A stretch of DNA of 64,000 nt from Actinomadura sp. WMMA1423 (GTDB lineage: Bacteria > Actinomycetota > Actinomycetes > Streptosporangiales > Streptosporangiaceae): contig NZ_CP041244.1 in NCBI RefSeq assembly GCF_006547145.1, positions 5,704,001-5,768,000 on the forward strand, given 5' to 3'. The notes beneath the pieces are model-generated. The model ran no database searches, was not told where the DNA came from, and saw nothing but the letters and a program-made list of their open reading frames with translations. Each line of letters begins with the position of its first letter. Within the stretch, counting starts at the first letter, position 1. Below, one piece after another: positions 1 to 7,799 of the stretch. Both the position numbers and the translations under genes were made by a program.

Positions 1-194
1 GTCTCGCCGATCAGCGAGGGCAGGTCGGCCGACACGGGCACGCCGAGCCCGGACGGCGGCCGCAGGTCGCACACCCCCGCCAGTTCCGCCCGGCCCGCCG
101 CGGCGAGCCGGGCGACGTTGTCCAGATGGTGCTTTCCGTAACCGTGGACCCCGGCCACGACGACCCGGACCGGCCCGTCCTCCGCGGCGGTCAT
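1..194 (-). CDS. Gfo/Idh/MocA-family oxidoreductase, N-terminal fragment (runs off the left edge)
   Basis: Only the first ~64 residues are in the window. They begin MTAAEDGPVRVVVAGVHGYG, followed by an acidic-ended strand (AELAGVCDL), which is the N-terminal Rossmann fold of NAD(P)-dependent Gfo/Idh/MocA oxidoreductases acting on sugars or inositols. The start overlaps the stop of the enolase-superfamily gene by 4 nt (ATGA), so it is the third gene of a leftward operon, with translational coupling likely. The substrate cannot be told from this fragment. The glycine motif is GVHGYGKHH rather than the commoner GxGxxG, which is still compatible with the family. Confidence 0.75.
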   Translation of the reverse strand, partial: MTAAEDGPVRVVVAGVHGYGKHHLDNVARLAAAGRAELAGVCDLRPPSGLGVPVSADLPSLIGE

Positions 195-1234
195 CGCACC
201 CACCTCGTCGGGGCGCCCGTCGCGCGCAGGTCCGTCCCGGCGAACTCCACGGGCGACGGGGCGGCGAGCAGTCCGAGGTCGGTGAGCGAGGCGTCCTCGA
301 CCAGCTCCACCATCGCGGGGTGGTGCAGCGCCAGGGCGAGCTGCCCGGACAGCTCGGTGAGCAGGTGCGGGTAGACGGGCACGTCGAAGACGCGGGCGAG
401 GTCGGCGACGCGCAGGAACGGGGTGATCCCGCCGACCCGCACCGCGTTCGGCTGGACGACGTCGCACGCCCCCGCCGTCAGCAGGTCGCGGAAGCCGTGC
501 GCCGTGGCGACGTTCTCCCCGACCGCGACCGGCGTGCCGATGGAGCGGCGGAGCTCCGCGTGGGCGGCGACGTCGTCGGCGGGCAGCGGCTCCTCGACCC
601 AGAACGGGTCGAACCGCTCCAGCGCCCGCAGCGCGGTCCGCGCCCGGTGCAGGTCCCACCGCTGGTTGGCGTCGATCATCAGCGCCGTGTCCGGGCCGAT
701 GACGTCGCGGACGGCGGCCACGCGCGCGACGTCCTCGGCGAGCGAGGGCCGGCCCACCTTGACCTTGACGGCGCGGTACCCGGCGGCGGCCCACCGCGCG
801 GCCTGCGCGGTCAGTTCCTCCAGCGTGTAGTGCAGGTTGACGCCGCTTCCGTAGACGGGGACGCTCTCGCGCCGCGCCCCGAGCACCTCCGTCAGCGGGC
901 GCTCGCCGCACTCCAGGTCCCACAGTGCGAGATCCACTCCGGCCATGGCGAGCGGGACGATCCCGGTCCGTCCTGCTTCGCCGAGGTGGGCCGACAGGTG
1001 GTCCCAGACGAGGCCGGGGTGCGCCGGAAGCCCGATGACCGCGTCCCGGACGTCGTGCTCCAGCAGCGCCTTGACCGCGTGCGCCCCGATCTGCGGGGTC
1101 CAGGAGATGCCGGTCCCCGAGCGTCCGTCGTCCAGCGTGAGCGTCACGACCAGGACGTGGTTGCAGGGCACGTCCGCTCCCCACGGCCTGGCCAGCGGCA
1201 CCGACCGCAGCGCGACCGACAGATCTTTGATCAT
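191..1234 (-). CDS. Enolase-superfamily (mandelate racemase/muconate lactonizing) sugar-acid dehydratase or racemase
   Basis: A 347-aa protein of normal family length. The barrel residues are visible: KVKVG with K157 and K159, metal ligands D188 (MIDAN), E214 (WVEEP) and E240 (GEN), and H300 (VYPH) as the possible second general base. These proteins abstract the alpha-proton of a carboxylate under Mg2+ catalysis, typically dehydrating an aldonate or aldarate. It sits between an SDR dehydrogenase and a Gfo/Idh enzyme and downstream of a LacI-type operator, so a role in sugar-acid catabolism is inferred. The start at 1234 (MIKDLSVALR) was chosen because the residues upstream are only a shadow of the SDR gene. 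It has no strong ribosome binding site. The exact substrate is unknown. Confidence 0.85.
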   Translation of the reverse strand: MIKDLSVALRSVPLARPWGADVPCNHVLVVTLTLDDGRSGTGISWTPQIGAHAVKALLEHDVRDAVIGLPAHPGLVWDHLSAHLGEAGRTGIVPLAMAGVDLALWDLECGERPLTEVLGARRESVPVYGSGVNLHYTLEELTAQAARWAAAGYRAVKVKVGRPSLAEDVARVAAVRDVIGPDTALMIDANQRWDLHRARTALRALERFDPFWVEEPLPADDVAAHAELRRSIGTPVAVGENVATAHGFRDLLTAGACDVVQPNAVRVGGITPFLRVADLARVFDVPVYPHLLTELSGQLALALHHPAMVELVEDASLTDLGLLAAPSPVEFAGTDLRATGAPTRWVR

Positions 1235-1281
1235 TCTGGTACCCGTTCCATGGGCGACCGTCCCTTCGGGGGAGCCGGCGG

Positions 1282-2178
1282 CTAGGAGGGCTCGGTGAGT
1301 TCGGTGCGCCAGCTGCGCGCGGGCGTCCAGCCGAGCAGCCGCTCGGCCTTGGCGCAGGAGAAGGCGGGGGAGGTGCCGGTGAGGCCCTCGGCCTGCTCCT
1401 CGGCCTGCGGGACGAAGCGGGGGAGCAGTTCGGACAGCGGCTCGCGGGCCAGTGCGTCGGCCGCGCCCGCGAAGAACACCTCGCCGTTGCGCTCCAGCCG
1501 GGGAAGCCCGGTGAGCAGGGCGTCGACGAACGCGCCGGCGTCCCGGGCGTCGAGGTAGTTGAACAAGGAGGCGCCGCCGATCTCGGGCCGGTCCAGCCGC
1601 TCGCGGATCGTGTGGCCCGACTGGGTGGGGGCGCCCTCCCACTCCTCGGGCGCGACCACGAAGCAGGGACGGAACGCGGCCATCCGCGTGCCCACCGCCG
1701 AGCGCGCGAACGTCCGCACGGTCTGCTCGGCGACCAGCTTCGACAGGCTGTAGACGTTCCACGGCCGGGCCGGGTGCTCCTCGTCCAGCGGCAGGTAGTC
1801 GGGCGCCCAGCCGCCGGGCGCGCCGTAGCCCATCACCGTCGGGCTGCTGGCGACCACGAGCCTCTCCACGCCGAGCGCGACCGAGGCCGCGCACACGTTG
1901 AAGGCGAGCTGGGTGTTGACGCGGAACGTCGTGGCGTCCGTCCGGCCGAAGGGGACCGCGATGGCGGCGAGGTGGACGACCGCGTCCGGCCGGAACCGGG
2001 TGATGGCGGAATGGGCCTCGCCGAGGTCGGTGAGGTCGGCCGGTAGGGTGGCGGCGGCGTCCCGGGGGGTGCCGGGGGCGGTGTCGACGCCGATCACCTC
2101 GTGCCCGGCGGCCGCCAGCACGGCCACGACGCTTCGGCCGAGCCGGCCCGCGCTACCGGTGACGAGCACTCTGCTCAC
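1282..2178 (-). CDS. NAD-dependent epimerase/dehydratase (extended SDR)
   Basis: A 298-aa extended short-chain dehydrogenase. The cofactor motif TGSAGRLG is at residues 7-14, the SSP segment near 111-113 carries the active-site serine, and the catalytic YxxxK is YSLSK at 143-147. It is the first gene of the leftward operon, starting 24 nt from the operator at 2202-2220. In this context it is probably a sugar or uronate dehydrogenase/epimerase feeding the enolase-superfamily enzyme. I cannot separate epimerase from dehydrogenase activity by reading alone. Confidence 0.85.
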   Translation of the reverse strand: MSRVLVTGSAGRLGRSVVAVLAAAGHEVIGVDTAPGTPRDAAATLPADLTDLGEAHSAITRFRPDAVVHLAAIAVPFGRTDATTFRVNTQLAFNVCAASVALGVERLVVASSPTVMGYGAPGGWAPDYLPLDEEHPARPWNVYSLSKLVAEQTVRTFARSAVGTRMAAFRPCFVVAPEEWEGAPTQSGHTIRERLDRPEIGGASLFNYLDARDAGAFVDALLTGLPRLERNGEVFFAGAADALAREPLSELLPRFVPQAEEQAEGLTGTSPAFSCAKAERLLGWTPARSWRTELTEPS

Positions 2179-2201
2179 CGCGTCGACTCCTTCGATTCTC
2201 C

Positions 2202-2220
2202 TGCAAACAGTTGCAGTAAC
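2202..2220. promoter_or_regulatory. LacI-type operator, copy 1 (TGCAAACAGTTGCAGTAAC)
   Basis: TGCAAACAGTTGCAGTAAC is an imperfect palindrome (TGCAA....TTGCA). It matches the site at 4303-4321 at 16 of 19 positions and resembles the one at 2297-2314. It lies 24 nt upstream of the SDR start, where a repressor would cover the leftward promoter. The LacI regulator encoded at 2316 is the obvious candidate ligand. Confidence 0.7.
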
Positions 2221-2296
2221 GATCGCCCCAACTCCCGTCGTACGTCAAGAGACGGCGTCTGACCAGCTATTACAACCCTTCTGATGATCCGTGGCG

Positions 2297-2314
2297 TGCA
2301 AACGGTTGCGTTAG
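2297..2314. promoter_or_regulatory. LacI-type operator, copy 2 (TGCAAACGGTTGCGTTAG)
   Basis: TGCAAACGGTTGCGTTAG ends two bases before the first possible LacI start codon. The position suggests autoregulation of the regulator and the downstream aldose epimerase. It is 95 bp from copy 1, about nine helical turns, which would allow looping across the divergent promoter. Confidence 0.65.
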
Positions 2315-2315
2315 T

Positions 2316-3287
2316 ATGGGTGCCATGGCAGTGACGATCCGGGATGTGGCGCACGCCTCCGGCGTGCATGTGTCGACGGTGTCGCGGACGTTCTCCGCGC
2401 CCCACATGGTCAACGCCGAGACGCGGACCCGGGTCCTCGCGGTGGCCGAGCGGCTCGGCTACCGGCCGAACCGGGCTGCCCGCTCGCTCACCACGGGGCG
2501 GACGGGCAACCTCGGGCTGATCGTGGCCGACCTCGCCAACCCGTTCTTCCCCCCGCTGATCAAGGCGGCCCAGGCCGCCGCCCGCGGCCAGGACTACCAC
2601 CTGTTCGTCGCCGACACCGACGAGGACCCCGCGGAGGAGCAGGACCTCGTCCAGGCCTTCTCCAAGCAGGTGGACGGGATCGTGCTGTGCAGCCCGCGCT
2701 CGTCGAACAAGGTTCTGGACAAGCTCGCCGAGACGATCCCGTTCGTCCTGGTCAACCGGCGCATGCGCGGTGTCCCGACCGTCGTGATGGACGTCGCCCA
2801 GGGCGCGCGCGCCGCCATGGAGCACCTCGCCGCGCTCGGCCACCGGCGCGTCGCCCTCGTCGCGGGGCCGGCCGGCTCCTGGACGAGCGGTGAGATCCGC
2901 CGGGCCGTGGCCGACGTGCCCGGCCTCGACACGCTCGTCATCGGCCCCAACGCGCCCACCGAGGAGGGCGGCATCGCCGTCGCCGAACGGGTGGCCGAGG
3001 CGGGGGTCACCGGCGTCCTCGCCTACAACGACCTCGTCGCGATCGGCCTCATCGAGGCCCTGGAGGAGCGGGGCCTCAGCGTGCCCGGCGACCTCAGCGT
3101 GGTCGGCGTCGACGACAGCGTCACCGGGCGGCTGCACCGGCCGAAGCTCACGACGGTCGCGATGCCCACGGCCGACGCCGGGCGCATGGCCGTCGACCTG
3201 CTCATCAGGTCGATGAGCGCCGCCACCGTCCTGGAGACGCACCTGGTCGTCCGCGAGTCCACCGCTCCCCCGAAAGGATCCCCATGA
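2316..3287 (+). CDS. LacI-family transcriptional regulator
   Basis: A 323-aa protein with the family layout. The LacI helix-turn-helix and hinge occupy about residues 4-60 (VTIRDVAHASGVHVSTVSRT, then GYRPNRAARSL). A periplasmic-binding-like ligand domain follows (NLGLIVADLANPFFP; AYNDLVAIGL; VVGVDD). It has two candidate starts, ATG at 2316 and ATG at 2325; the second gives the usual MAVTIRDVA beginning and may be the true one. Neither has a clear ribosome binding site, and an operator sits immediately upstream, so a leaderless or near-leaderless transcript is possible. Its 3' end overlaps the aldose epimerase by 4 nt. It is the likely repressor of the flanking catabolic operon and transporter. 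Confidence 0.92.
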   Translation: MGAMAVTIRDVAHASGVHVSTVSRTFSAPHMVNAETRTRVLAVAERLGYRPNRAARSLTTGRTGNLGLIVADLANPFFPPLIKAAQAAARGQDYHLFVADTDEDPAEEQDLVQAFSKQVDGIVLCSPRSSNKVLDKLAETIPFVLVNRRMRGVPTVVMDVAQGARAAMEHLAALGHRRVALVAGPAGSWTSGEIRRAVADVPGLDTLVIGPNAPTEEGGIAVAERVAEAGVTGVLAYNDLVAIGLIEALEERGLSVPGDLSVVGVDDSVTGRLHRPKLTTVAMPTADAGRMAVDLLIRSMSAATVLETHLVVRESTAPPKGSP

Positions 3288-4300
3288 GGCTTCACGACGG
3301 CGCCCCCGGCGCCACCCCCGAAGAAGGCGCCACCTCCGAGTCCGAGGCCGTGACCGACTTCGGCGTCACCCCCGGAGGCGAGCGGGTCGAGCGGTACGTG
3401 CTCGACAACGGGCGGCTGCGCGCCTGCGTCCTCACCTACGGGGCGATCCTCCAGCGGTTGGAGGTCGCCGATGGCGCCGACGTGGTCCTGGGCCTCGCCA
3501 CGCTGGAGGACTACCTGCACCGCAGCCGGTACTTCGGCGCGGTCGTCGGCCGGTACGCCAACCGCATCGCCGGGGGCCGGTTCACGCTCGACGGCAGGGA
3601 GCACCGGCTCGCCCTCAACGACGGCGAGCACAGCCTGCACGGTGGCGTCCGGGGCTTCGACAAGCGGGTGTGGCGCGTGGAGTCGGCGGGCCCGGCGGAG
3701 CTGCTGCTGAGCCTGGTGAGCCCGGACGGCGAGGAGGGCTATCCCGGCGAGCTGCGCGCCGAGGTCCGGTACCTGCTGGACGGCGACGCCCTGCGGCTGG
3801 AGTACCGGGCCACGACCGACGCCCCCACGGTGGTCAACCTGACCAACCACTCCTACTTCGACCTGTCCGGCACGAGGGACGTGCGCCGCCAGGTGGTGGC
3901 GATCGAGGCCGACCGCTACCTGCCGGTCGACGAGGGGAAGATCCCCACCGGCGGCCCCGCCCCGGTGGCCGGGACGCCGTTCGACTTCACCGCCCCCACC
4001 CGGGTGGGCGCGCGGCTCGGCGGCCGCTACGACCACTGCTTCGTGCTCCGGGGCGGGGCGTCGGTCATCGACCCGGCCACGGGCCGGACGATGGAGGTCA
4101 CGACCACCGAACCGGGCGTCCAGTTCTACACCGGCCACATGCTGGACGGCGTCGCCACGCCGTTCGGCCCGTTCGCCGGGCTGTGCCTGGAGACCCAGCG
4201 CTTTCCGGACGCGCCGAACCGGCCCGCGTTCCCGTCCGCGGTCCTGCTGCCCGGCCAGGAGCACGTTTCGGTCACCACCTATCGCTTCGGTCATGCCTGA
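3284..4300 (+). CDS. Aldose 1-epimerase (GalM-type mutarotase)
   Basis: A 338-aa GalM-like protein that interconverts alpha and beta anomers of aldoses. Family marks are visible: FGAVVGRYANRIAGG, the histidine in HSLHGG (H119), NLTNHSYFDL with catalytic H189, and the C-terminal catalytic glutamate in CLETQRFPDAPNRP (E303). The start overlaps the LacI stop (ATGA), so the two form one transcript. The first ~28 residues are extra relative to many GalM proteins. Its place beside a sugar regulator and transporter fits anomer conversion of the imported sugar. Confidence 0.93.
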   Translation: MRLHDGAPGATPEEGATSESEAVTDFGVTPGGERVERYVLDNGRLRACVLTYGAILQRLEVADGADVVLGLATLEDYLHRSRYFGAVVGRYANRIAGGRFTLDGREHRLALNDGEHSLHGGVRGFDKRVWRVESAGPAELLLSLVSPDGEEGYPGELRAEVRYLLDGDALRLEYRATTDAPTVVNLTNHSYFDLSGTRDVRRQVVAIEADRYLPVDEGKIPTGGPAPVAGTPFDFTAPTRVGARLGGRYDHCFVLRGGASVIDPATGRTMEVTTTEPGVQFYTGHMLDGVATPFGPFAGLCLETQRFPDAPNRPAFPSAVLLPGQEHVSVTTYRFGHA

Positions 4301-4302
4301 AC

Positions 4303-4321
4303 TGCAAGCGGTTGTAGTAAC
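4303..4321. promoter_or_regulatory. LacI-type operator, copy 3 (TGCAAGCGGTTGTAGTAAC)
   Basis: TGCAAGCGGTTGTAGTAAC begins two bases after the aldose epimerase stop codon. It is the third copy of the site, 184 nt upstream of the first permease start, so it probably ties the transporter to the same LacI repressor. The GTAAC tail is shared with copy 1. Confidence 0.65.
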
Positions 4322-4433
4322 GGCACGCAACGCGCATCAATCTAGCGCTCGCGCTGTGTGGCTAATTCGAGCTTGACCTGGGGCTATTCGAAGCGAGCTC
4401 GAAAGCGATCGTGAGCCAGCTCACTGCAAAGGG

Positions 4434-4473
4434 TTGACGTGATCGCCGCTGGAGCGTTAAGAAAGCGCTATCT
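4434..4473 (+). promoter_or_regulatory. Promoter with overlapping second-type operator (AGAAAGCGCTATCT) for the ABC transporter
   Basis: TTGACG at 4434-4439 is a good -35. A weak -10 (TTAAGA) lies at 4457-4462 with 17-nt spacing. Overlapping and following it, AGAAAGCGCTATCT at 4460-4473 is a near-perfect 14-bp palindrome, one pair short of AGAAAGCGCTTTCT. The same element follows the pectate lyase promoter at 10526-10539. Its presence here supports the permease start at 4505. Confidence 0.55.
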
Positions 4474-4504
4474 CGATTCGCCCGACTCACCCGAAGGGCC
4501 AGTG

Positions 4505-5506
4505 ATGACGCTGAGATCCGCGGCGTCCGGCACGGCGGCGACGCCGCAGCCGCCGGCCGCGCCGCCCGGCGAGGCGGACGCGCGCGGCCCGCGGCGCCGC
4601 CCCCGGCGCCGCGCGGGTTCCCGCGCCCGCTCGCAGGCGTGGGCGGCCCACCTGTTCCTGGCTCCCTGGTTCATCGGGCTGTTCGCCATCACGCTCGGCC
4701 CGATGATCGCCTCGCTGTACCTGTCGTTCACCGACTACAGCCTGCTCAGCGAGGCGCACTGGGTCGGCCTGGAGAACTACGACACGATGTTCACGGCCGA
4801 CGCCCGGTTCATGAACTCCCTCAGGGTCACGACGACCTACGTCGTCGTCTCGGTCCCGCTGCAGCTCGCCTTCGCCCTCGGGCTGGCCATGGCCCTGGAC
4901 CGGGGGCTGCGCGGGCTGTCGTTCTACCGGTCGGTTTTCTACCTGCCCTCGCTGCTCGGCGGCAGCGTGGCGATCTCCATCCTGTGGAAGAAGATCTTCG
5001 GGGTGGACGGGATCGTCAACACGTTCCTCGGCTGGTTCGGCTACGAGGGGCAGGGCTGGGTCACGAGCCCCGACACCGCGCTCTGGACGCTGATCGTCCT
5101 GCACGTCTGGACGTTCGGCGCCCCGATGGTGATCTTCCTGGCCGGGCTGCGGCAGATCCCGCAGAGCCTCTACGAGGCGGCCCGGGTGGACGGCGCCGGA
5201 CGGCTCCGGCAGTTCCGCTCGATCACGCTGCCGCTGCTCACACCGATCATCTTCTTCAACGCCGTGCTGGAAGTGATCAAGTCGTTCCAGTCGTTCACGC
5301 AGTCGTTCGTCGTCAGCGGCGGCAACGGCGGGCCGGTCGACTCGACCCTCTTCTACACGCTCTACCTCTACATCAAGGGCTTCAAGAACTACGAGATGGG
5401 CTACGCGGCCGCCATGGCGTGGGTGCTCCTGCTCATCATCGCGGCCCTGACCGCCGTCAACTTCCTCATGTCTCGATTCTGGGTCTTCTATGGCGACGAC
5501 AGGTAA
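4505..5506 (+). CDS. Carbohydrate ABC transporter permease (MalF/UgpA type)
   Basis: A 333-aa inner-membrane permease with a basic, low-complexity N-terminus, then about six membrane segments from FLAPWFIGLFAITLGPMIAS onward. The cytoplasmic EAA loop that docks the ATPase reads EAARVDGAGRLRQFRSITLP. A longer frame opens at 4439. I chose ATG 4505 because GAAGGG at 4493-4498 is well placed and the operator at 4460-4473 would otherwise be coding. The 3' end overlaps the next permease by 17 nt. No ATPase gene is in the window, so a shared MsiK-type ATPase elsewhere is probably used. Confidence 0.92.
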   Translation: MTLRSAASGTAATPQPPAAPPGEADARGPRRRPRRRAGSRARSQAWAAHLFLAPWFIGLFAITLGPMIASLYLSFTDYSLLSEAHWVGLENYDTMFTADARFMNSLRVTTTYVVVSVPLQLAFALGLAMALDRGLRGLSFYRSVFYLPSLLGGSVAISILWKKIFGVDGIVNTFLGWFGYEGQGWVTSPDTALWTLIVLHVWTFGAPMVIFLAGLRQIPQSLYEAARVDGAGRLRQFRSITLPLLTPIIFFNAVLEVIKSFQSFTQSFVVSGGNGGPVDSTLFYTLYLYIKGFKNYEMGYAAAMAWVLLLIIAALTAVNFLMSRFWVFYGDDR

Positions 5507-6404
5507 GCGCACGGCGCCGGACGGCGGCGGGACGCAGGGCGGGCGCATGAAGGGCGGTACGCGCGCCCCGGTGCTCTTCCGGCCCGTCTCGCGGGTGACC
5601 AGGCATCTGCTGCTGATCGGGTTCGGGCTGTTCATGCTCTACCCGCTGTTCTGGATGGTCTCCAGCTCGGTCAAGCCCGAGGAGCTGATCTTCCGGGAGC
5701 CCGGCCTGGTGCCCTCCGAGGTGACGGGCGCGAACTACACCGGCGGATGGGGCGCCCTCAAGCACTCCTTCGGCTACTACCTCTGGAACTCCGCGGTCAT
5801 CACGTCCCTCGCGGTGGTCGGGAACCTGGTGGCCTGCTCGATGGCGGCCTACGCGTTCGCCCGGCTGGAGTTCCCGTTCAAGCGGTTCTGGTTCGCGCTC
5901 ATGCTGGGCTCGATCATGCTGCCGCACCATGTGACGGTCGTGCCGCAGTACATCATGTTCAACAAGATCGACTGGATCAACACGATCTGGCCGATCGTGG
6001 TGCCGAAGTTCCTCGCCACCGACGCGTTCTTCATCTTCCTGATGGTGCAGTTCATCCGCACCCTCCCCCGGGAGCTGGACGAGGCCGCGGCGATCGACGG
6101 CGCCGGCTACTGGCGCACGTTCCTGCAGGTGGTGATGCCGCTCTGCGTCCCGGCGCTGGCCACCACGGCGATCTTCACCTTCATCTGGACGTGGAACGAC
6201 TTCTTCACCCAGAACCTCTACCTCACCAACTCCGACAGGCTCACCGCCCCGGTCGCGCTGCGCCAGTTCATGGACTCCAGCGGCGACTCCTCCTGGGGGC
6301 CGATGTTCGCGATGTCGATCATCTCGCTCGGTCCGATCTTCGGCTTCTTCCTGGCCGGCCAGAAGTACCTCGTCCGCGGCATGGCGACGACCGGCCTCAA
6401 GTAA
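5490..6404 (+). CDS. Carbohydrate ABC transporter permease (MalG/UgpE type)
   Basis: A 304-aa permease with about six membrane segments starting at LLLIGFGLFMLYPLFWMVSS, a periplasmic PGLVPSEVTGANYTGGW region typical of MalG-type partners, and the EAA loop DEAAAIDGAGYWRTFLQVVMP. It ends VRGMATTGLK, a usual ending for this subunit. The start overlaps the first permease gene, so they are translationally coupled. ATG 5547 (MKGGTRAP) is a possible shorter start. It should form the heterodimeric channel with the preceding protein. Confidence 0.92.
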   Translation: MATTGKRTAPDGGGTQGGRMKGGTRAPVLFRPVSRVTRHLLLIGFGLFMLYPLFWMVSSSVKPEELIFREPGLVPSEVTGANYTGGWGALKHSFGYYLWNSAVITSLAVVGNLVACSMAAYAFARLEFPFKRFWFALMLGSIMLPHHVTVVPQYIMFNKIDWINTIWPIVVPKFLATDAFFIFLMVQFIRTLPRELDEAAAIDGAGYWRTFLQVVMPLCVPALATTAIFTFIWTWNDFFTQNLYLTNSDRLTAPVALRQFMDSSGDSSWGPMFAMSIISLGPIFGFFLAGQKYLVRGMATTGLK

Positions 6405-6461
6405 CGCACGTCGAACCGCCCCCCGTCCCTCCCCACCCCCGTCCCCGGAGGTACACGACAC

Positions 6462-7718
6462 ATGAAGCGCATCCTGGCGGCCACCGCCATCACCCTGCTC
6501 GCGGTCTCCGCCACCGCGTGCGGCAGCGGTGACGGCGATTCCGGCGGCAAGAACAAAATCGTCTTCTCCTACTGGGGCAGCGACTCCCGGCAGAAGCTGA
6601 CCGAGGCGGCCATCGCCAAGTTCGAGGAGAAGAACCCGGGGATCGACGTCGAGGGCGACTTCTCCGACTGGGACAGCTACTACGAGAAGCTGGCCACCAA
6701 GACCGCCGCCGGGGACGCCCCGGACGTCATGTCGATCGAGATCCGCGGCCTGGCGGAGTACGCGGGCCGCGGCACCCTCGCCGACCTGACCGGCAAGGTG
6801 AACACGGCCGACCTCGACCAGAGCGTCCTCAAGGCCGGGCAGGTCGACGGCAAGCAGTACGCGATCCCCACCGGGGTCAACGCCTTCCCGATGATCGTCA
6901 ACAGGGCGGCCCTGGAGAAGTACGGCCAGAAGACGCCGGACGACAAGACCTGGACCTGGGACGACTACATCGCGACCTCCCAGCGGATCACCGAGAAGAG
7001 CGGCGGCAAGGTCTGGGGCACCGAGTACAACGAGAACCCGGCGTTCCTGCAGATCTTCGCCGCGCAGCGCGGCGAGCAGTTCTACGGCGACGGCAAGGTG
7101 GCCCTGTCGGAGCAGACCATCAAGGACTGGTGGGCCCTGCTGAAGAAGATCATCGACACGAAGGCGGGGCCGTCGGCGAGCAAGATGCTGGAGACGGGGA
7201 CCAAGGTCGACCTGGCCCTGCTCGGATCCAAGACCAGCGTCTTCGGCAGTTGGTGGAGCAACCAGCTCGACGCCCTGACCAAGGGCTCCGGGCAGGAGCT
7301 CGACCTGCTGCGCATGCCGAAGGCGCCGGGCGCCTCCGCCTCGGGCATGTTCCTCCAGCCGGCGATGTACTACACGATCTCGGCCAGGACGGACAAGAGC
7401 GAGAACGCCCGTAAGTTCGTCGACTTCCTGGTCAACGACCCGGACGCGGGCGGGATCCTGCTCAGCGACCGCGGCCTGCCCACCAACTCCAAGGTCATCA
7501 CGTCGATCAAGGGCAAGCTGACCCCGGCGGACCAGAAGGTGCTGGCCTTCATGGACTCGATCAAGGGCGACCTCAGCCCGGTCGTCGTCCCGCCCAAGGG
7601 CGCGATGGAGATGGAGGACATCCTCAAGCGCGCGACCGACTCGGTGCTGTTCGGCAAGGCGCAGCCGGACGCGGCGGCCAAGACCTTCCTCACCGAGGCC
7701 GACAACGCGCTCTCCTGA
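6462..7718 (+). CDS. Extracellular solute-binding lipoprotein of the carbohydrate ABC transporter (family 1)
   Basis: A 418-aa protein with a lipoprotein signal (MKRILAATAITLLAVSATAC; lipobox ending at C20), a flexible GSGDGDSGGKN linker, and a solute-binding fold (IVFSYWGSDSRQKLTEAAIA). GGAGG sits at 6447-6451 ahead of ATG 6462. It follows the permeases by 57 nt and captures the sugar or oligosaccharide outside the cell. The same family binds di- and oligosaccharides, and the ligand is unknown. A long hairpin directly after the stop may stabilise this part of the mRNA or attenuate what follows. Confidence 0.93.
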   Translation: MKRILAATAITLLAVSATACGSGDGDSGGKNKIVFSYWGSDSRQKLTEAAIAKFEEKNPGIDVEGDFSDWDSYYEKLATKTAAGDAPDVMSIEIRGLAEYAGRGTLADLTGKVNTADLDQSVLKAGQVDGKQYAIPTGVNAFPMIVNRAALEKYGQKTPDDKTWTWDDYIATSQRITEKSGGKVWGTEYNENPAFLQIFAAQRGEQFYGDGKVALSEQTIKDWWALLKKIIDTKAGPSASKMLETGTKVDLALLGSKTSVFGSWWSNQLDALTKGSGQELDLLRMPKAPGASASGMFLQPAMYYTISARTDKSENARKFVDFLVNDPDAGGILLSDRGLPTNSKVITSIKGKLTPADQKVLAFMDSIKGDLSPVVVPPKGAMEMEDILKRATDSVLFGKAQPDAAAKTFLTEADNALS

Positions 7719-7724
7719 TCGTCC

Positions 7725-7762
7725 GGCTCGTGCGGCCCGAGGACGGCCGGGCCGCACGAGCC
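7725..7762 (+). terminator. 15-bp hairpin between binding protein and oxidoreductase genes
   Basis: GGCTCGTGCGGCCCG (7725-7739) pairs perfectly with CGGGCCGCACGAGCC (7748-7762) around an 8-nt loop, starting seven bases after the binding-protein stop. No T-run follows. Either partial termination or 3'-end stabilisation would give more binding protein than downstream enzyme. Confidence 0.6.
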
Positions 7763-7799
7763 ATCCCCGCGGCGCCGTCCGCCTCTGGAGTGCTCCCTC

